From assembly GCA_016744475.1 (NCBI GenBank), contig JADGEH010000037.1:1-41400 (forward strand): a stretch of 41,400 nucleotides of DNA, in the 5' to 3' direction. The translations under genes and the position numbers were made by a program. Positions 9,629 to 18,725 of this stretch are shown here, piece after piece. The notes below the pieces were generated by a model that had not been told where the DNA came from, did no database searches, and was given only the letters and a program-made list of their open reading frames with translations. The number at the start of each line of letters is the position of its first letter. The first letter of the stretch is position 1. The stretch comes from Thiotrichales bacterium. GTDB lineage: Bacteria > Pseudomonadota > Gammaproteobacteria > Beggiatoales > Beggiatoaceae.

Positions 9629-10549
9629 CTAATAAACAAAGGCAGGGTTAAGAAAAGATACCAAAGATTCAGCTTCTTTTTCATCATCAAAACTCACCAT
9701 TTCCCAAGCATTTTCATTTGCTAACAAGGTGCGTAATAAAAGGTTGTTGAGTTCATGACCCGATTTGTAACCACTAAAAGCCCCGATAAGGCTATGCCCT
9801 AATAAATAAATATCCCCAATAGCGTCGAGAATTTTATGTTTTACAAATTCATCTTCATAACGCAAACCATCTTCATTGATGACCCGGTATTCATCCATCA
9901 CAATGGCATTATCTAAAGTGCCGCCTAATGCTAATTTTTGTTCGCGCAATAATTCGATTTCATGCATAAAGCCAAAGGTACGAGCACGGCTCACTTCTTT
10001 AACAAAAGAAGTTTTTGAAAAATCCAGTTCGACAGTTTGATGACTGCGCTTAAATGCAGGATGATCAAAATCAATTTGAAAACCTACTTTGAAACCATCA
10101 TAAGGGTCTAAACGTGCCCATTTATCTCCTTGCTTCACTTCTATGGGCTGCGTAATTTGAATATATTTTTTAGCCGCATTTTGTTCTTCAAAACCCGCTG
10201 ATTGTAATAAGAAAACAAACGGCCCTGCACTGCCATCCATGATAGGAATTTCTGAGGCGCTCACATCAATATAAGCATTGTCCACACCTAAGCCAGACAT
10301 GGCAGACAATAAGTGTTCTACAGTAGAAATGCGGACACCATCACTATTGATTAAAGTAGTGGACAAACGTGTGTCACCCACATTTTTGGCGGTGGCCTGG
10401 ATTTTTGCAGACGCTGGCAAATCGGTACGTTGAAAAACAATGCCCGTGTCGATGGGGGCTGGGCGTAAAGTCAGGAAAACTTTTTCACCGGAGTGTAAAC
10501 CCACCCCCGTTGCTCTGATGACATTTTTTAAGGTACGTTGTTTTATCAT
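9629..10549 (-). CDS. lpxC: UDP-3-O-acyl-N-acetylglucosamine deacetylase LpxC
   Basis: 306 residues from ATG 10549 (MIKQRTLKN), the normal start and length. A longer frame upstream to 10591 lacks homologous sequence and is rejected. A GGGAAAAT stretch precedes the ATG. LpxC performs the first committed step of lipid A synthesis in the cytosol. All expected active-site residues are at the E. coli positions: zinc ligands His79 (STVEHLLSA), His238 and Asp242 ([11 protein letters not shown]), and His265 (YKSGHELNN). It follows ftsZ as in most gammaproteobacterial division clusters, but a strong terminator separates the two. Confidence 0.97.
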   Translation of the reverse strand: MIKQRTLKNVIRATGVGLHSGEKVFLTLRPAPIDTGIVFQRTDLPASAKIQATAKNVGDTRLSTTLINSDGVRISTVEHLLSAMSGLGVDNAYIDVSASEIPIMDGSAGPFVFLLQSAGFEEQNAAKKYIQITQPIEVKQGDKWARLDPYDGFKVGFQIDFDHPAFKRSHQTVELDFSKTSFVKEVSRARTFGFMHEIELLREQKLALGGTLDNAIVMDEYRVINEDGLRYEDEFVKHKILDAIGDIYLLGHSLIGAFSGYKSGHELNNLLLRTLLANENAWEMVSFDDEKEAESLVSFLNPAFVY

Positions 10550-10676
10550 TATTTTCCCAGTTCTCCGAAAGTTGAGGCATAGATAGCGCAACTACATATT
10601 GCATTGCAGTATATCAAATTTTCCAGATATTCTCTGCTGTCAGTAGTCGCTCAATAACTGTCATATTCTGACACAT

Positions 10677-10723
10677 AAAAAAATAGCGCTTGAACGAGAT
10701 GAGCTGTTCAAGCGCTATTTTTT
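10677..10723 (-). terminator. strong bidirectional terminator between ftsZ and lpxC
   Basis: Stem ATAGCGCTTGAAC / GTTCAAGCGCTAT (13 base pairs) with a 10-base loop, flanked by an A-run on one side and a T-run on the other. It lies 31 bases after the ftsZ stop. Confidence 0.9.
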
Positions 10724-10754
10724 GAAACAACACTCAATGATATAAAACCAAAAA

Positions 10755-12038
10755 TCAATCCGCTTGACGGCGCAAAAAAGCAGGAATATCAAGATAATCC
10801 GCATCAGCTTCTTTGTTATCAGTGCCCACGCTTTCTACTTCTGGGTGCTTGTGACGTAACATGGTAGGACGCTCTAAATGTGAATAATCAATGCTCTCAA
10901 CTTGCTTAGGATCAGGTTTATTGCGTGTGTCAGCTCGTGTGGTTTGAGGCTGAGGCTGTGGTATTTGTGAAGGTACTGGCGGCACTGCTTCCATCACGGG
11001 AGCAGGCTTTGCTTTATTGACTTCCACAGCTTCAGCAGTAGCCGTTTTAGCTGGCTTTTGTGGACGTGCAGCAATCGCTGCGCGTTCAACACCTGTTGCA
11101 ATGACTGTAACACGTACTTCGCCTTCAGCCATTTCTGGATCAATGACCGAACCCACCACCACTGTGGCTTGATCGGAGGCAAATTCTTCAATGACATCGC
11201 CCATTTCCTCAAATTCACCAATGGTCATATCCAAGCCAGCGGTCATATTGACTAGAATACCGCGAGCACCCGACAAATCAATATCTTCCAGAAGTGGGCT
11301 GGATATAGCATCTTTTGCGGCTTTTCGAGCACGATCTTCGCCTGTTGCGCGACCCGTACCCATCATAGCCATGCCCATTTCTTGCATTACTGTAGAGACA
11401 TCAGCAAAATCCACATTGATCAGGCCAGGACGGGTGATTAATTCAGAAATACCTTGCACTGCACTATAAAGCACATTATTTGCCGCTTTAAAGGCATCCA
11501 GCAAAGAAGTATCACGTCCTAACACGCTTAATAGTTTTTCGTTAGGGATAATGATTAGTGAATCAACATGTTGAGTCAGTTCTTTAATGCCTTCTTCGGC
11601 AAGGCTGGCGCGTTTTCGTCCTTCAAAAGGAAAGGGGCGTGTCACGACGGCTACAGTTAATACGCCTAGTTCTTTAGCTACTTGCGCAATCACAGGCGTG
11701 GCTCCGGTACCTGTACCGCCGCCCATGCCTGCGGTGAGAAATACCATATCGGTGCCTTCTAGCACACCCATAATCCGTTCGCGGTCTTCTAAGGCCGCCT
11801 GTTGTCCAATTTCAGGGTTGGCACCTGCGCCTAAACCTTTAGTGACATCAGTCCCCAGTTGTAATACGGTACGCGCAGAAGAATTGCGTAAGGCTTGAGC
11901 GTCTGTGTTGGCAACAATAAAATCTACACCTTCAATGCTGCCAGCTAACATATGCTCCACTGCATTGCCGCCACCGCCACCGATACCCATGACTTTGATG
12001 ACTGCATTTTGACTGTAGGTATCCACTAACTCAAACAC
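10755..12038 (-). CDS. ftsZ: cell-division GTPase FtsZ
   Basis: 427 residues. The start is GTG at 12038, fixed by a strong AGGAGG eight bases upstream and by the conserved N-terminus [16 protein letters not shown]. FtsZ polymerises into the Z-ring at mid-cell. GTP-binding motifs: [10 protein letters not shown] (19-26), the tubulin signature GGGTGTG (106-112), TRPFPFEGR, and NVDFADV with the catalytic Asp. Residues about 320-410 form the variable linker rich in Ala, Pro and Gln. The C-terminal peptide [14 protein letters not shown] is the docking site for FtsA and ZipA. It is downstream of ftsA with a 331-base gap, so it probably also has its own promoter. Confidence 0.98.
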   Translation of the reverse strand: MFELVDTYSQNAVIKVMGIGGGGGNAVEHMLAGSIEGVDFIVANTDAQALRNSSARTVLQLGTDVTKGLGAGANPEIGQQAALEDRERIMGVLEGTDMVFLTAGMGGGTGTGATPVIAQVAKELGVLTVAVVTRPFPFEGRKRASLAEEGIKELTQHVDSLIIIPNEKLLSVLGRDTSLLDAFKAANNVLYSAVQGISELITRPGLINVDFADVSTVMQEMGMAMMGTGRATGEDRARKAAKDAISSPLLEDIDLSGARGILVNMTAGLDMTIGEFEEMGDVIEEFASDQATVVVGSVIDPEMAEGEVRVTVIATGVERAAIAARPQKPAKTATAEAVEVNKAKPAPVMEAVPPVPSQIPQPQPQTTRADTRNKPDPKQVESIDYSHLERPTMLRHKHPEVESVGTDNKEADADYLDIPAFLRRQAD

Positions 12039-12369
12039 GTTAAAACCTCCTCATGCAACACTTTGTGCTCGCAGCGTTTTGAAACTGGGTATTTCCACTT
12101 GAATTTTTCATGCAAATTTTTTGCCGTTTTACAATAATTAAATATTCTTCACATGCAGTGGACGAAAAGTATTATTTTCCCCAACGAAATTACTCGTATT
12201 ATAAGCGTATACACAGACATAAATCACGCTTAGACAGCAAATTTATCCAGCATGTTAGAAAATCATTCATCCACAAATGTAAGCTGGACGTGTCTTTATT
12301 TACAAAGATGACCGTTTTAGGGTACGACAAATAGCGCTAGTTTTATAGTGAGTACGTTACCCCAATACA
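12039..12369 (-). promoter_or_regulatory. ftsA-ftsZ intergenic region, probable ftsZ promoter
   Basis: 331 AT-rich bases without a credible gene. On the minus strand a TATAAT-like -10 box lies at 12198-12203. The matching -35 position reads only TGATTT, so the promoter is weakly supported. The distance from there to the ftsZ start is about 160 bases, which would give a long leader. No terminator-like hairpin separates ftsA from ftsZ. Confidence 0.35.
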
Positions 12370-13596
12370 CTAAAAATTGCCTTGAAACCAGTGAGTAATG
12401 CGTCCCATGACGGATTGTAATCCCGTTCTACTCTGGGTTTCTGTGGTGCGTCCATGACGATGCTGGTGCCCAAACAATAATAAGCCGACCCCAGTTGAAT
12501 GAATCGGGTTGCTGACCACATCGGTAAGACCAGCAATATAACGGGGATAACCCAAGCGCACAGGCATGTGGAACACTTCCTCAGCTAATTCAACCGCACC
12601 ATCCATTTTGGCACTGCCGCCTGTCAATACAATGCCCGCAGCAATTAAGTCTTCATAACCACTGCGTCGAATGACGGATTGTACCAATGTGAAGAGTTCT
12701 TCGAAACGGGGTTCCACAACATCAGCTAAGGTTTGACGTGCTAATAAGCGTGGAGGACGCGCACCGACGCTAGGGACTTCAATCATTTCCTCTGCATTCG
12801 CCAATTTAGTGAGGGCGCAGGCATATTTGATTTTGATGTCTTCAGCATATTGAGTCGGTGTGCGCATGGCTACCGCAATGTCATTAGTGATTTGATCTCC
12901 GGCAATCGGAATCACCGAAGTATAACGGATAGCCCCGTCAGTGAAGATAGCAATATCTGTCGTACCACCGCCAATATCCACTAAACAAACGCCCAGTTCT
13001 TTTTCATCTTCGGTTAACACCGCAGCGCTAGAGGCCAATTGCTCAAGGATTAATTCATCCACTTCAAGACCGCAAAGGCGCACACATTTAGCAATATTTT
13101 GTGCCGCACTGGAAGCGCCAAACACCATGTGTACTTTGGCTTCCAAACGCACACCCGACATGCCCACAGGCTCACGAATGCCTTCTTGGTTATCAATCAC
13201 AAACTCTTGCGGCAAAATGTGTAGAATTTTTTGATCCGCAGGCACCGCTACGGCTCGTGCGGCATCAATCACTCGATCAATGTCATCATGCGTGACTTCT
13301 TTATCTCGAATAGCCACCACACCATTGGAATTCATACTGCGAATATGGCTACCCGCAATGCCTGCATACACGGAATGAATTTCACAACCAGACATTAATT
13401 CAGCTTCTTCTAAAGCCCGCTGAATCGAATGCACGGTGGAGTCGATATTCACTACCACGCCTTTTTTCAGACCATGAGAAGGATGTTGGCCTAAGCCAAT
13501 CACCTCCACTTCATTGCCAGACACTTCTCCAACGATGGCGACAATCTTTGATGTGCCGATATCCAGGCCTACAATTAAGTTTTTATCTTTCGCCAT
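12370..13596 (-). CDS. ftsA: cell-division protein FtsA
   Basis: 408 residues with ATG at 13596 and GGGAG upstream. It is an actin-like ATPase that ties FtsZ filaments to the membrane. The N-terminus NLIVGLDIGTSKIVAIVGE is the phosphate-1 motif; the 1C subdomain typical of FtsA follows; VCLVDIGGGTTDIAIF is phosphate-2; and GIVLTGGSAKMDG is the adenosine motif. The C-terminal MGRITHWFQGNF is the amphipathic membrane-targeting helix. It sits between ftsQ (161-base gap) and ftsZ, the classical order. Confidence 0.97.
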   Translation of the reverse strand: MAKDKNLIVGLDIGTSKIVAIVGEVSGNEVEVIGLGQHPSHGLKKGVVVNIDSTVHSIQRALEEAELMSGCEIHSVYAGIAGSHIRSMNSNGVVAIRDKEVTHDDIDRVIDAARAVAVPADQKILHILPQEFVIDNQEGIREPVGMSGVRLEAKVHMVFGASSAAQNIAKCVRLCGLEVDELILEQLASSAAVLTEDEKELGVCLVDIGGGTTDIAIFTDGAIRYTSVIPIAGDQITNDIAVAMRTPTQYAEDIKIKYACALTKLANAEEMIEVPSVGARPPRLLARQTLADVVEPRFEELFTLVQSVIRRSGYEDLIAAGIVLTGGSAKMDGAVELAEEVFHMPVRLGYPRYIAGLTDVVSNPIHSTGVGLLLFGHQHRHGRTTETQSRTGLQSVMGRITHWFQGNF

Positions 13597-13757
13597 CTTG
13601 ACTCCCTGCCAAATGAAAAAATAAGTCTATAAACCGCTTCAAACAACGCATATTAAATGCTGACGCAAAAACCGATATGCCGCCCATAAAACATCAATGA
13701 ATCAGCACAAAGCCCCTACATAAGCTCTGTGAATAGGTATTCATATTCGATAAAAAG

Positions 13758-14636
13758 CTATTTTCTCTTATATTGGACAGCAATGCCATTGTTATAGCGT
13801 AAATCAACAGAATGAAGGGTCGCCAATGATGAATGCAAATGATGTTGATACAGGTGCAAAAAACCTTGCCAAGCTGTTGCAAAAGGCTGTTGCCCCAGTG
13901 TAACACTGAACGCAGTCGCTTGTTGTGGGCGGCTTAATTCGACTAACCATTGTTGACGCGCATCCAATTGAACTTTTTGAAGAGATAATTCTTTATCTTC
14001 TAAGCTCTTTTGCAAAACCCTATATTGCGCTAACACCTCAGCTTCATAACCCGGCAAACCCTGTAAATGCGGTAAAACAGCATCAGGCATCTGTGTTACA
14101 GCAGGTTCAAATAATTCACCTTGCGCATTGAGCAACCCCGTTTTGCTCAACGTCCCCTCCAAGGCGTGCCAATAAGCCACTGCTTGTTGCTCACGCAATT
14201 GTATGGACAAGGTATTAGGCCAATGGCGTTGCACATGGGCAGAATAAATCCACGGCATCTGTTGCAATATGTACTGAATTTGTAACACATCCAGTTGCCA
14301 CATAGAACCCTGAGTCAAAGGGGCTAAGCGGGATTGCAAAGAGGTTCGGGATATATGTTTTAACGCACCTGGTTGCCCATCAACACTCAACACCTTAATA
14401 TCGACCGTCTGCACACGCAAAGGATATAGCCACAACACACTTCCCATCACGCCCAACAACACCAAAGCCAAGAAGAATCCCCACCACCATCGAAACATAA
14501 GGCGAAAAGGCAAAGCATCAATGACAGCCGCAATATTCAACAAAGGACGGCGCTGGCGGTAGGCTGCTTGCGGTTTGGCGACGGCTTTTTTTTCCGTTCC
14601 TAAACGCTGAGAACGAGAGGAGCGTGAATCCACCAT
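13758..14636 (-). CDS. ftsQ: cell-division protein FtsQ
   Basis: 292 residues. A basic, Ser/Arg-rich cytoplasmic N-terminus (about 1-47) is followed by one membrane helix (about 50-70, WWWGFFLALVLLGVMG), then a periplasmic POTRA domain (VQTVDIKVL... about 75-150) with WIYSAHVQRHWPNTLSIQLRE, and the FtsQ beta domain. FtsQ links early and late divisome proteins (FtsB, FtsL) in the periplasm. The N-terminal cytoplasmic tail is somewhat long. It is 43 bases after ddl, in one probable transcription unit. The Shine-Dalgarno is weak. Confidence 0.92.
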   Translation of the reverse strand: MVDSRSSRSQRLGTEKKAVAKPQAAYRQRRPLLNIAAVIDALPFRLMFRWWWGFFLALVLLGVMGSVLWLYPLRVQTVDIKVLSVDGQPGALKHISRTSLQSRLAPLTQGSMWQLDVLQIQYILQQMPWIYSAHVQRHWPNTLSIQLREQQAVAYWHALEGTLSKTGLLNAQGELFEPAVTQMPDAVLPHLQGLPGYEAEVLAQYRVLQKSLEDKELSLQKVQLDARQQWLVELSRPQQATAFSVTLGQQPFATAWQGFLHLYQHHLHSSLATLHSVDLRYNNGIAVQYKRK

Positions 14637-14679
14637 TAGTCAGGTTTTACCGCCAAAGGACAGCCAAATGACCCTTTTA

Positions 14680-15597
14680 TTATTCCCATGAAGTATCCAA
14701 AATAGCCAACACCAAGGCATCAAAATCCATGCCTTGAGCTTTAGCCGCCATCGGCACTAAACTGTGATCCGTCATCCCCGGAACCGTATTCACCTCCAAC
14801 AACCAAGCCTGTCTCTGATGATCCAACATCAAATCCACACGCCCCCAGCCCTGCGCATTGACCGCCGTAAAAGCTTGTAAAGCCAATGCCTGCAACTCTT
14901 TTTCTTGCTCGGCAGGCAAACCACAAGGGCACATATAACTCGTGCGATCATCTTCGTACTTCGCAGCAAAATCATAAAAATCTCGCGGCGTTTGCAAACG
15001 AATCAGCGGCAAAGCCTGTTCTTGCAAAACGCCCACCGTATACTCCTCACCGCGAATATAGGCTTCAGCCAAGACTTGTGAAGCACACTCACTAGCCGCT
15101 TCCCAAGCTTTAAATAAATCATCCACATTCGTCACTTTGCTAATGCCCACGCTAGAGCCTTCCAAAGCCGGCTTGATCATCATTGGCAAGCCTAACTGCT
15201 CAGCCAGTGCCGCCCAATCTGTCGTCGCATCAATCAATTGCGAAGCAGGCGTTGGCAAGTGGAGTGCTTGCCAAAGCTGTTTAGTACGCCACTTATCCAT
15301 CGCCAAAGCAGAACCCAATAGGCCGCTGCCCGTATAAGGAATACCCGCTAATTCCAGCAATCCCTGCATCGAGCCATCTTCACCGCCACGCCCATGCAAC
15401 GCAATAAATACTCGATCAGCCTGTGCAGCCATTATCTGTTCCAGCACTTGATGTTGAGTATCAATGCCGTGTGCATCAACACCCTGGCGTTGCAAGGCGG
15501 CTAATACCGCTTGCCCTGTGCGCAAAGACACATCACGCTCAGCGGAATCACCGCCCATCAGCACCACCACCTTACCGTATTTTGTTGCCTGCATCAT
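14680..15597 (-). CDS. ddl: D-alanine--D-alanine ligase
   Basis: 305 residues, matching DdlB length. It is an ATP-grasp enzyme joining two D-Ala for peptidoglycan precursors in the cytosol. Visible: N-terminal VVVLMGGDSAERDVSLRTG, the substrate/ATP loop region HGRGGEDGSMQGLLE, MIKPALEGSSVGI, EEYTVGVL, GRVDLMLD and the C-terminal LLEVNTVPGMTDHSLVP that holds Mg and D-Ala. Two ATGs in tandem (15597, 15594) follow GGAGAGGC; the spacing is better for the second. It is followed by ftsQ and preceded, 14 bases away, by a response-regulator gene rather than murB. Confidence 0.96.
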   Translation of the reverse strand: MMQATKYGKVVVLMGGDSAERDVSLRTGQAVLAALQRQGVDAHGIDTQHQVLEQIMAAQADRVFIALHGRGGEDGSMQGLLELAGIPYTGSGLLGSALAMDKWRTKQLWQALHLPTPASQLIDATTDWAALAEQLGLPMMIKPALEGSSVGISKVTNVDDLFKAWEAASECASQVLAEAYIRGEEYTVGVLQEQALPLIRLQTPRDFYDFAAKYEDDRTSYMCPCGLPAEQEKELQALALQAFTAVNAQGWGRVDLMLDHQRQAWLLEVNTVPGMTDHSLVPMAAKAQGMDFDALVLAILDTSWE

Positions 15598-15611
15598 GCC
15601 TCTCCAGTGGC

Positions 15612-16016
15612 TTAAACACTTCGTGAACGCGCCACCCAGTAGCGCAATTTTTCGGCAAACTCCTCTCCCTCAGGAGGTTTCATCATGCCATCGTCCATCC
15701 CCGCTTCCAGACAATCATGCATATCAATATCATGTACATAAGCACTAAACGCGATAATCGGCACCCGTTGGCTTTGATCCAAGGTGGACTCCCAAGTACG
15801 AATAGCACGAGTCGCCGTCAAGCCATCCATTTTTGGCATATCTAAATCCATTAATATCAGTGAATAACGTTGCTTTTGCACCGCTTGCAAAGCCTCTCCA
15901 CCATCAGAAGCCGTATCACAGGCATAACCTAATAAACCTACCTGCACTTGTGCCAAGCGGCGATTAGCCATCTCATCATCCACCACCAAAATGCGATATT
16001 TAGATGTGTCTTGCAT
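15612..16016 (-). CDS. single-domain (REC-only) response regulator
   Basis: 134 residues, a receiver domain only. Acidic pocket DDE at about 14-16, phosphoacceptor Asp in LILMDLDMPKMDG (about 57), conserved Ser in IIAFSAY and Lys in MMKPP, so all catalytic positions are present. With no output domain it would act by protein contact or as a phosphotransfer relay. The partner kinase is not next to it. It is directly upstream of ddl (14-base gap) in the same direction, so the division-gene transcript may start with it. Upstream is a perfect 9-base inverted repeat. No strong Shine-Dalgarno is seen. Confidence 0.9.
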   Translation of the reverse strand: MQDTSKYRILVVDDEMANRRLAQVQVGLLGYACDTASDGGEALQAVQKQRYSLILMDLDMPKMDGLTATRAIRTWESTLDQSQRVPIIAFSAYVHDIDMHDCLEAGMDDGMMKPPEGEEFAEKLRYWVARSRSV

Positions 16017-16355
16017 TTTATCTATAACCTATCTGTCTGCATTTATTTCATACACCGCTGATTCATTCATTGCTCCACATGCCTAAAGTCAACAATGAAT
16101 GTCAGTCATATTGTCTGATGGAGTACTCGCATCACATCGAGTCCATAGATTAGCAGAGAAGCCTGGGCTTTTCAGTGATGAATCCTCGGAGGTCTTGCCT
16201 CTAAAAAATCATCATCTGTTGTTTATCGGAGTAAGAACAAGAATAGGCATGACAACAACACCATTGGCTGGTGCTGGGTATCCGTTTTTCAAATCTGAGA
16301 ATATCGCGGTGGCTTGTAGCGATGATGATGGCAGGCGTGTTACGTAGTTTTTCAG
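16017..16355. other. non-coding region upstream of the response regulator
   Basis: 339 bases. It contains the inverted repeat CATTCATTG (16064-16072) / CAATGAATG (16093-16101) with 20 bases between the arms, 48 to 85 bases upstream of the response-regulator start, a plausible operator or hairpin. A plus-strand frame of 82 codons here has no ribosome-binding site, no recognisable domain and low-complexity composition, and is not called a gene. Nothing else stands out. Confidence 0.45.
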
Positions 16356-16733
16356 TTAATCCGTGTCTTCGGCGTGTACGGTTTTTACTGCCGGAATTAA
16401 AGCTATTTTCAGCAAATTTTTAATCTGCTCAGGCAATGCCTCTATCTCTGGGGCTAAGCGGTAAGCCAGCTCCATCAAGTCTTTACCCGTTTTTTGGATT
16501 AAGTCGCTGTTGCGTTGTTCCTGTTTCAAAGCCGTAAACATCAAATGAATTTTCGCAGCCAGCGAGTGGATATGCGCGTCATCATGCGAAGATAGCCGCT
16601 GCATCAATTGTTCTAATGCTGTTTTAAGCTGCTCTTGTTGATGGTCACTGGTTTGCGGTAGGCTGGGAATGAGCTGAAGAGCGTCTTTAAGATGGGTTAA
16701 GTGAGGTGGCACATTTTCTTGCGATGTCGTCAT
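16356..16733 (-). CDS. small helical protein of unknown function
   Basis: 125 residues with ATG at 16733 and GGAG eight bases upstream. It is predicted to be almost all helix: LTHLKDALQLIPSL, then a Gln/Glu/Leu-rich coiled-coil-like stretch (about 33-80), then MELAYRLAPEIEALPEQIKNLLKIALIPAV. No signal peptide, membrane helix, Cys or catalytic motif is seen. Possibly a regulator or scaffold, but no family is recognised. It stands alone between non-coding stretches. Confidence 0.6.
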   Translation of the reverse strand: MTTSQENVPPHLTHLKDALQLIPSLPQTSDHQQEQLKTALEQLMQRLSSHDDAHIHSLAAKIHLMFTALKQEQRNSDLIQKTGKDLMELAYRLAPEIEALPEQIKNLLKIALIPAVKTVHAEDTD

Positions 16734-17125
16734 GGTGAAGGCTCCAAATGGATGGGAATCTACTTAATATATCACTCATAAAATGACATAGTTGTTTAAT
16801 TTGTGAAAATTACAATACTCTCCAGATAAGCCATCTTTGAATATTTGAATTGCTTCATCAGTAGACTGCCCCAAGCTTAAATACTGTAGCTAAAAGTAGC
16901 GAAGACATATCTGCTAATGAAGTAGTCTATATGTAGAATTTTAGGGATAACACCGCTCAGAGCGCTATAGCAAAATTATATCAGTTGTTAGGCTGCCAGT
17001 CCTTCAAGGACTGGCAGCCTTGGGTTTGGCTATATCACAAGCCTATAAATGATGTGCTTTAGCTATATTATCTCTTGCACACAACTGACTTATGTTGACT
17101 TATAGTATTAAACCTGTCTAATGAT
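16734..17125. other. intergenic region holding a hairpin element
   Basis: 392 bases between ccoG and the small helical gene. No gene is seen. It contains copy 1 of a 102-bp palindromic element (16966-17067, listed separately), whose 14-base-pair hairpin could also end transcription. The ccoG stop is 58 bases beyond the element. Confidence 0.6.
16966..17067. repeat. small palindromic element, copy 1 (about 102 bp)
   Basis: Starts TATAGCAAAATT and ends TTTAGCTATA, so short imperfect terminal inverted repeats (TATAGC / GCTATA). The centre holds a near-perfect hairpin, GGCTGCCAGTCC / GGACTGGCAGCC at 16991-17019. A second copy at 39490-39592 is about 90% identical, and the stem differences between copies are paired. 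No coding capacity, so it would depend on a transposase elsewhere (MITE-like) or be a REP-type repeat. Confidence 0.85.
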
Positions 17126-18544
17126 TTAACGACGCGGTACAGGCCCTAAGAAACGCGCTTCTTCAGTGGTTTCAAGACCCGGTTCATCAATAGATTGAAG
17201 GATAAATTCTATTTTTGAACTGCGTTGTTTTAGGCTGCTTGGCGGTGCGCTGAGACTCACAGGAATATCCAAGATTTCTCCTGATTCTGCTTTCAAAGAA
17301 AGGGTCTCTACTTTCACTGCCAAACCTTCAATGCCCGATGCACTGATTTTATAGTGGTGTGCTTTATCATCCATATTCATTAATTTAAGAATATACACAT
17401 TTTCAATTAAGCCGTGAGCTTCTCTAAATAAACTATTACGATCACGCAGTATGTCAATGGCCACCAAATTGCGCTGGCTAATGGAGTAAGCAACGCCAAT
17501 GAACACTGCCAATAACATCGCACCATAGAACCAAATACGTGGACGGAAAATATGTGCAGGTTTATTTTCCAGCGTATTTTCTGTGGTATAGCTAATTAAA
17601 CCACGCGGATAACTCATTTTATCCATCACTTCGTTACACACATCAATGCAGGCCGAACAACTGACACATTGATATTGCAATCCATCCCGGATGTCGATAC
17701 CTGTTGGGCAAACTTGCACACACAAAGTGCAGTTGATGCATTCACCTAAACCTTCTTTTTTATAATCAACTGTTTTTTTACGTGAGCCTCGTGGTTCTCC
17801 GCGATTTTTGTCATACGCCACAATTAAGGTGTTTTTATCAAACATAGCACTTTGGAAGCGGGCATAGGGGCACATATAAATGCAGACTTGTTCACGCATC
17901 CAACCCGCATTGCCATAAGTGGCAAAACCATAAAATAGGAACCAAAAAATTTCCCAAGGGCCGAGGGTTAGGTTCATCAGCGACAGACTGAGTTCTCTAA
18001 TCGGAGTAAAGAAGCCAACAAAGGTAAAGCCTGTAAACAAGGCAAAGGCAATCCAGGTGGTGTGTTTAGTGATTTTGAGACGAATTTTTCGTGCTGACCA
18101 GGGTGCTTTATCCAGCTTCATGCGTTGTGGTCGGTCACCTTCAATGACTCTTTCCATCCACAAAAAAACATCTGTCCAAACCGTTTGTGGGCAAGCAAAA
18201 CCGCACCATAAACGTCCTGCCAAGGTGGTAAAGAAAAATAAGCTCAGTCCTGCAAGGATTAGTAAAAAGGCAAGATATATAGCATCTTGAGGCCAAAAGG
18301 TCATACCAAAAATATAAAATTTTCGAGCGGGCAAATCAAATAAGACTATCTGCTGTCCCTTAAGATTGACCCAAGGTAAAAAGTAGAACAAACCCAGCAA
18401 AATAAATCCGCTTAGAAATTTAAGTCGAGCAAATAAACCACTCACTTTGCGTGGATAAATTTTTTCTCCGGCTTGGTAAAGAGTTTTTTGTACATCATCT
18501 AGTGGAATCTTGGTGACATGTTCTGTGGCCTGTTCTTCACTCAT
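17126..18544 (-). CDS. ccoG: CcoG/FixG/RdxA, cbb3 oxidase accessory ferredoxin
   Basis: 472 residues, a membrane protein with ATG at 18544 and AAGGAA upstream. Several membrane helices (about 40-60, 85-110, 160-185, 195-215, 335-355) surround the conserved GRLWCGFACPQTVWTD and the two [4Fe-4S] motifs CINCTLCVQVC and CVSCSACIDVC, followed by a periplasmic Ig-like domain (FixG C-terminal). In other bacteria CcoG reduces Cu(II) to Cu(I) for assembly of the cbb3 copper centre. It is next after ccoNOQP on the same strand but behind a strong terminator, so it likely has its own promoter. The usual neighbours ccoH, ccoI and ccoS are not in the window. Confidence 0.95.
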   Translation of the reverse strand: MSEEQATEHVTKIPLDDVQKTLYQAGEKIYPRKVSGLFARLKFLSGFILLGLFYFLPWVNLKGQQIVLFDLPARKFYIFGMTFWPQDAIYLAFLLILAGLSLFFFTTLAGRLWCGFACPQTVWTDVFLWMERVIEGDRPQRMKLDKAPWSARKIRLKITKHTTWIAFALFTGFTFVGFFTPIRELSLSLMNLTLGPWEIFWFLFYGFATYGNAGWMREQVCIYMCPYARFQSAMFDKNTLIVAYDKNRGEPRGSRKKTVDYKKEGLGECINCTLCVQVCPTGIDIRDGLQYQCVSCSACIDVCNEVMDKMSYPRGLISYTTENTLENKPAHIFRPRIWFYGAMLLAVFIGVAYSISQRNLVAIDILRDRNSLFREAHGLIENVYILKLMNMDDKAHHYKISASGIEGLAVKVETLSLKAESGEILDIPVSLSAPPSSLKQRSSKIEFILQSIDEPGLETTEEARFLGPVPRR

Positions 18545-18660
18545 GATAAGGTTCCTTTAAGGGTGATAAGAATTTTTTAATCATAGCATAGATAAGCATT
18601 TGCTTATATTGAGGGAATGTACTTAAAAAACCGCGTGGTTTCCCCTCCATATAATAAGCC

Positions 18661-18697
18661 AAAAAAAACGGTCTTTGCATACACAAAGACCGTTTTT
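18661..18697 (-). terminator. terminator of the ccoNOQP operon
   Basis: AAAACGGTCTTTG / CAAAGACCGTTTTT stem with a 5-base loop, flanked by A-run and T-run, 29 bases after the ccoP stop. Confidence 0.9.
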
Positions 18698-18725
18698 AAC
18701 TTGCTGACTATCTTAAGTAAATCAC

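Noticed and set aside
16099..16347. Plus-strand frame of 82 codons
   Set aside because: No ribosome-binding site, no domain, and it overlaps the inverted repeat upstream of the response regulator.
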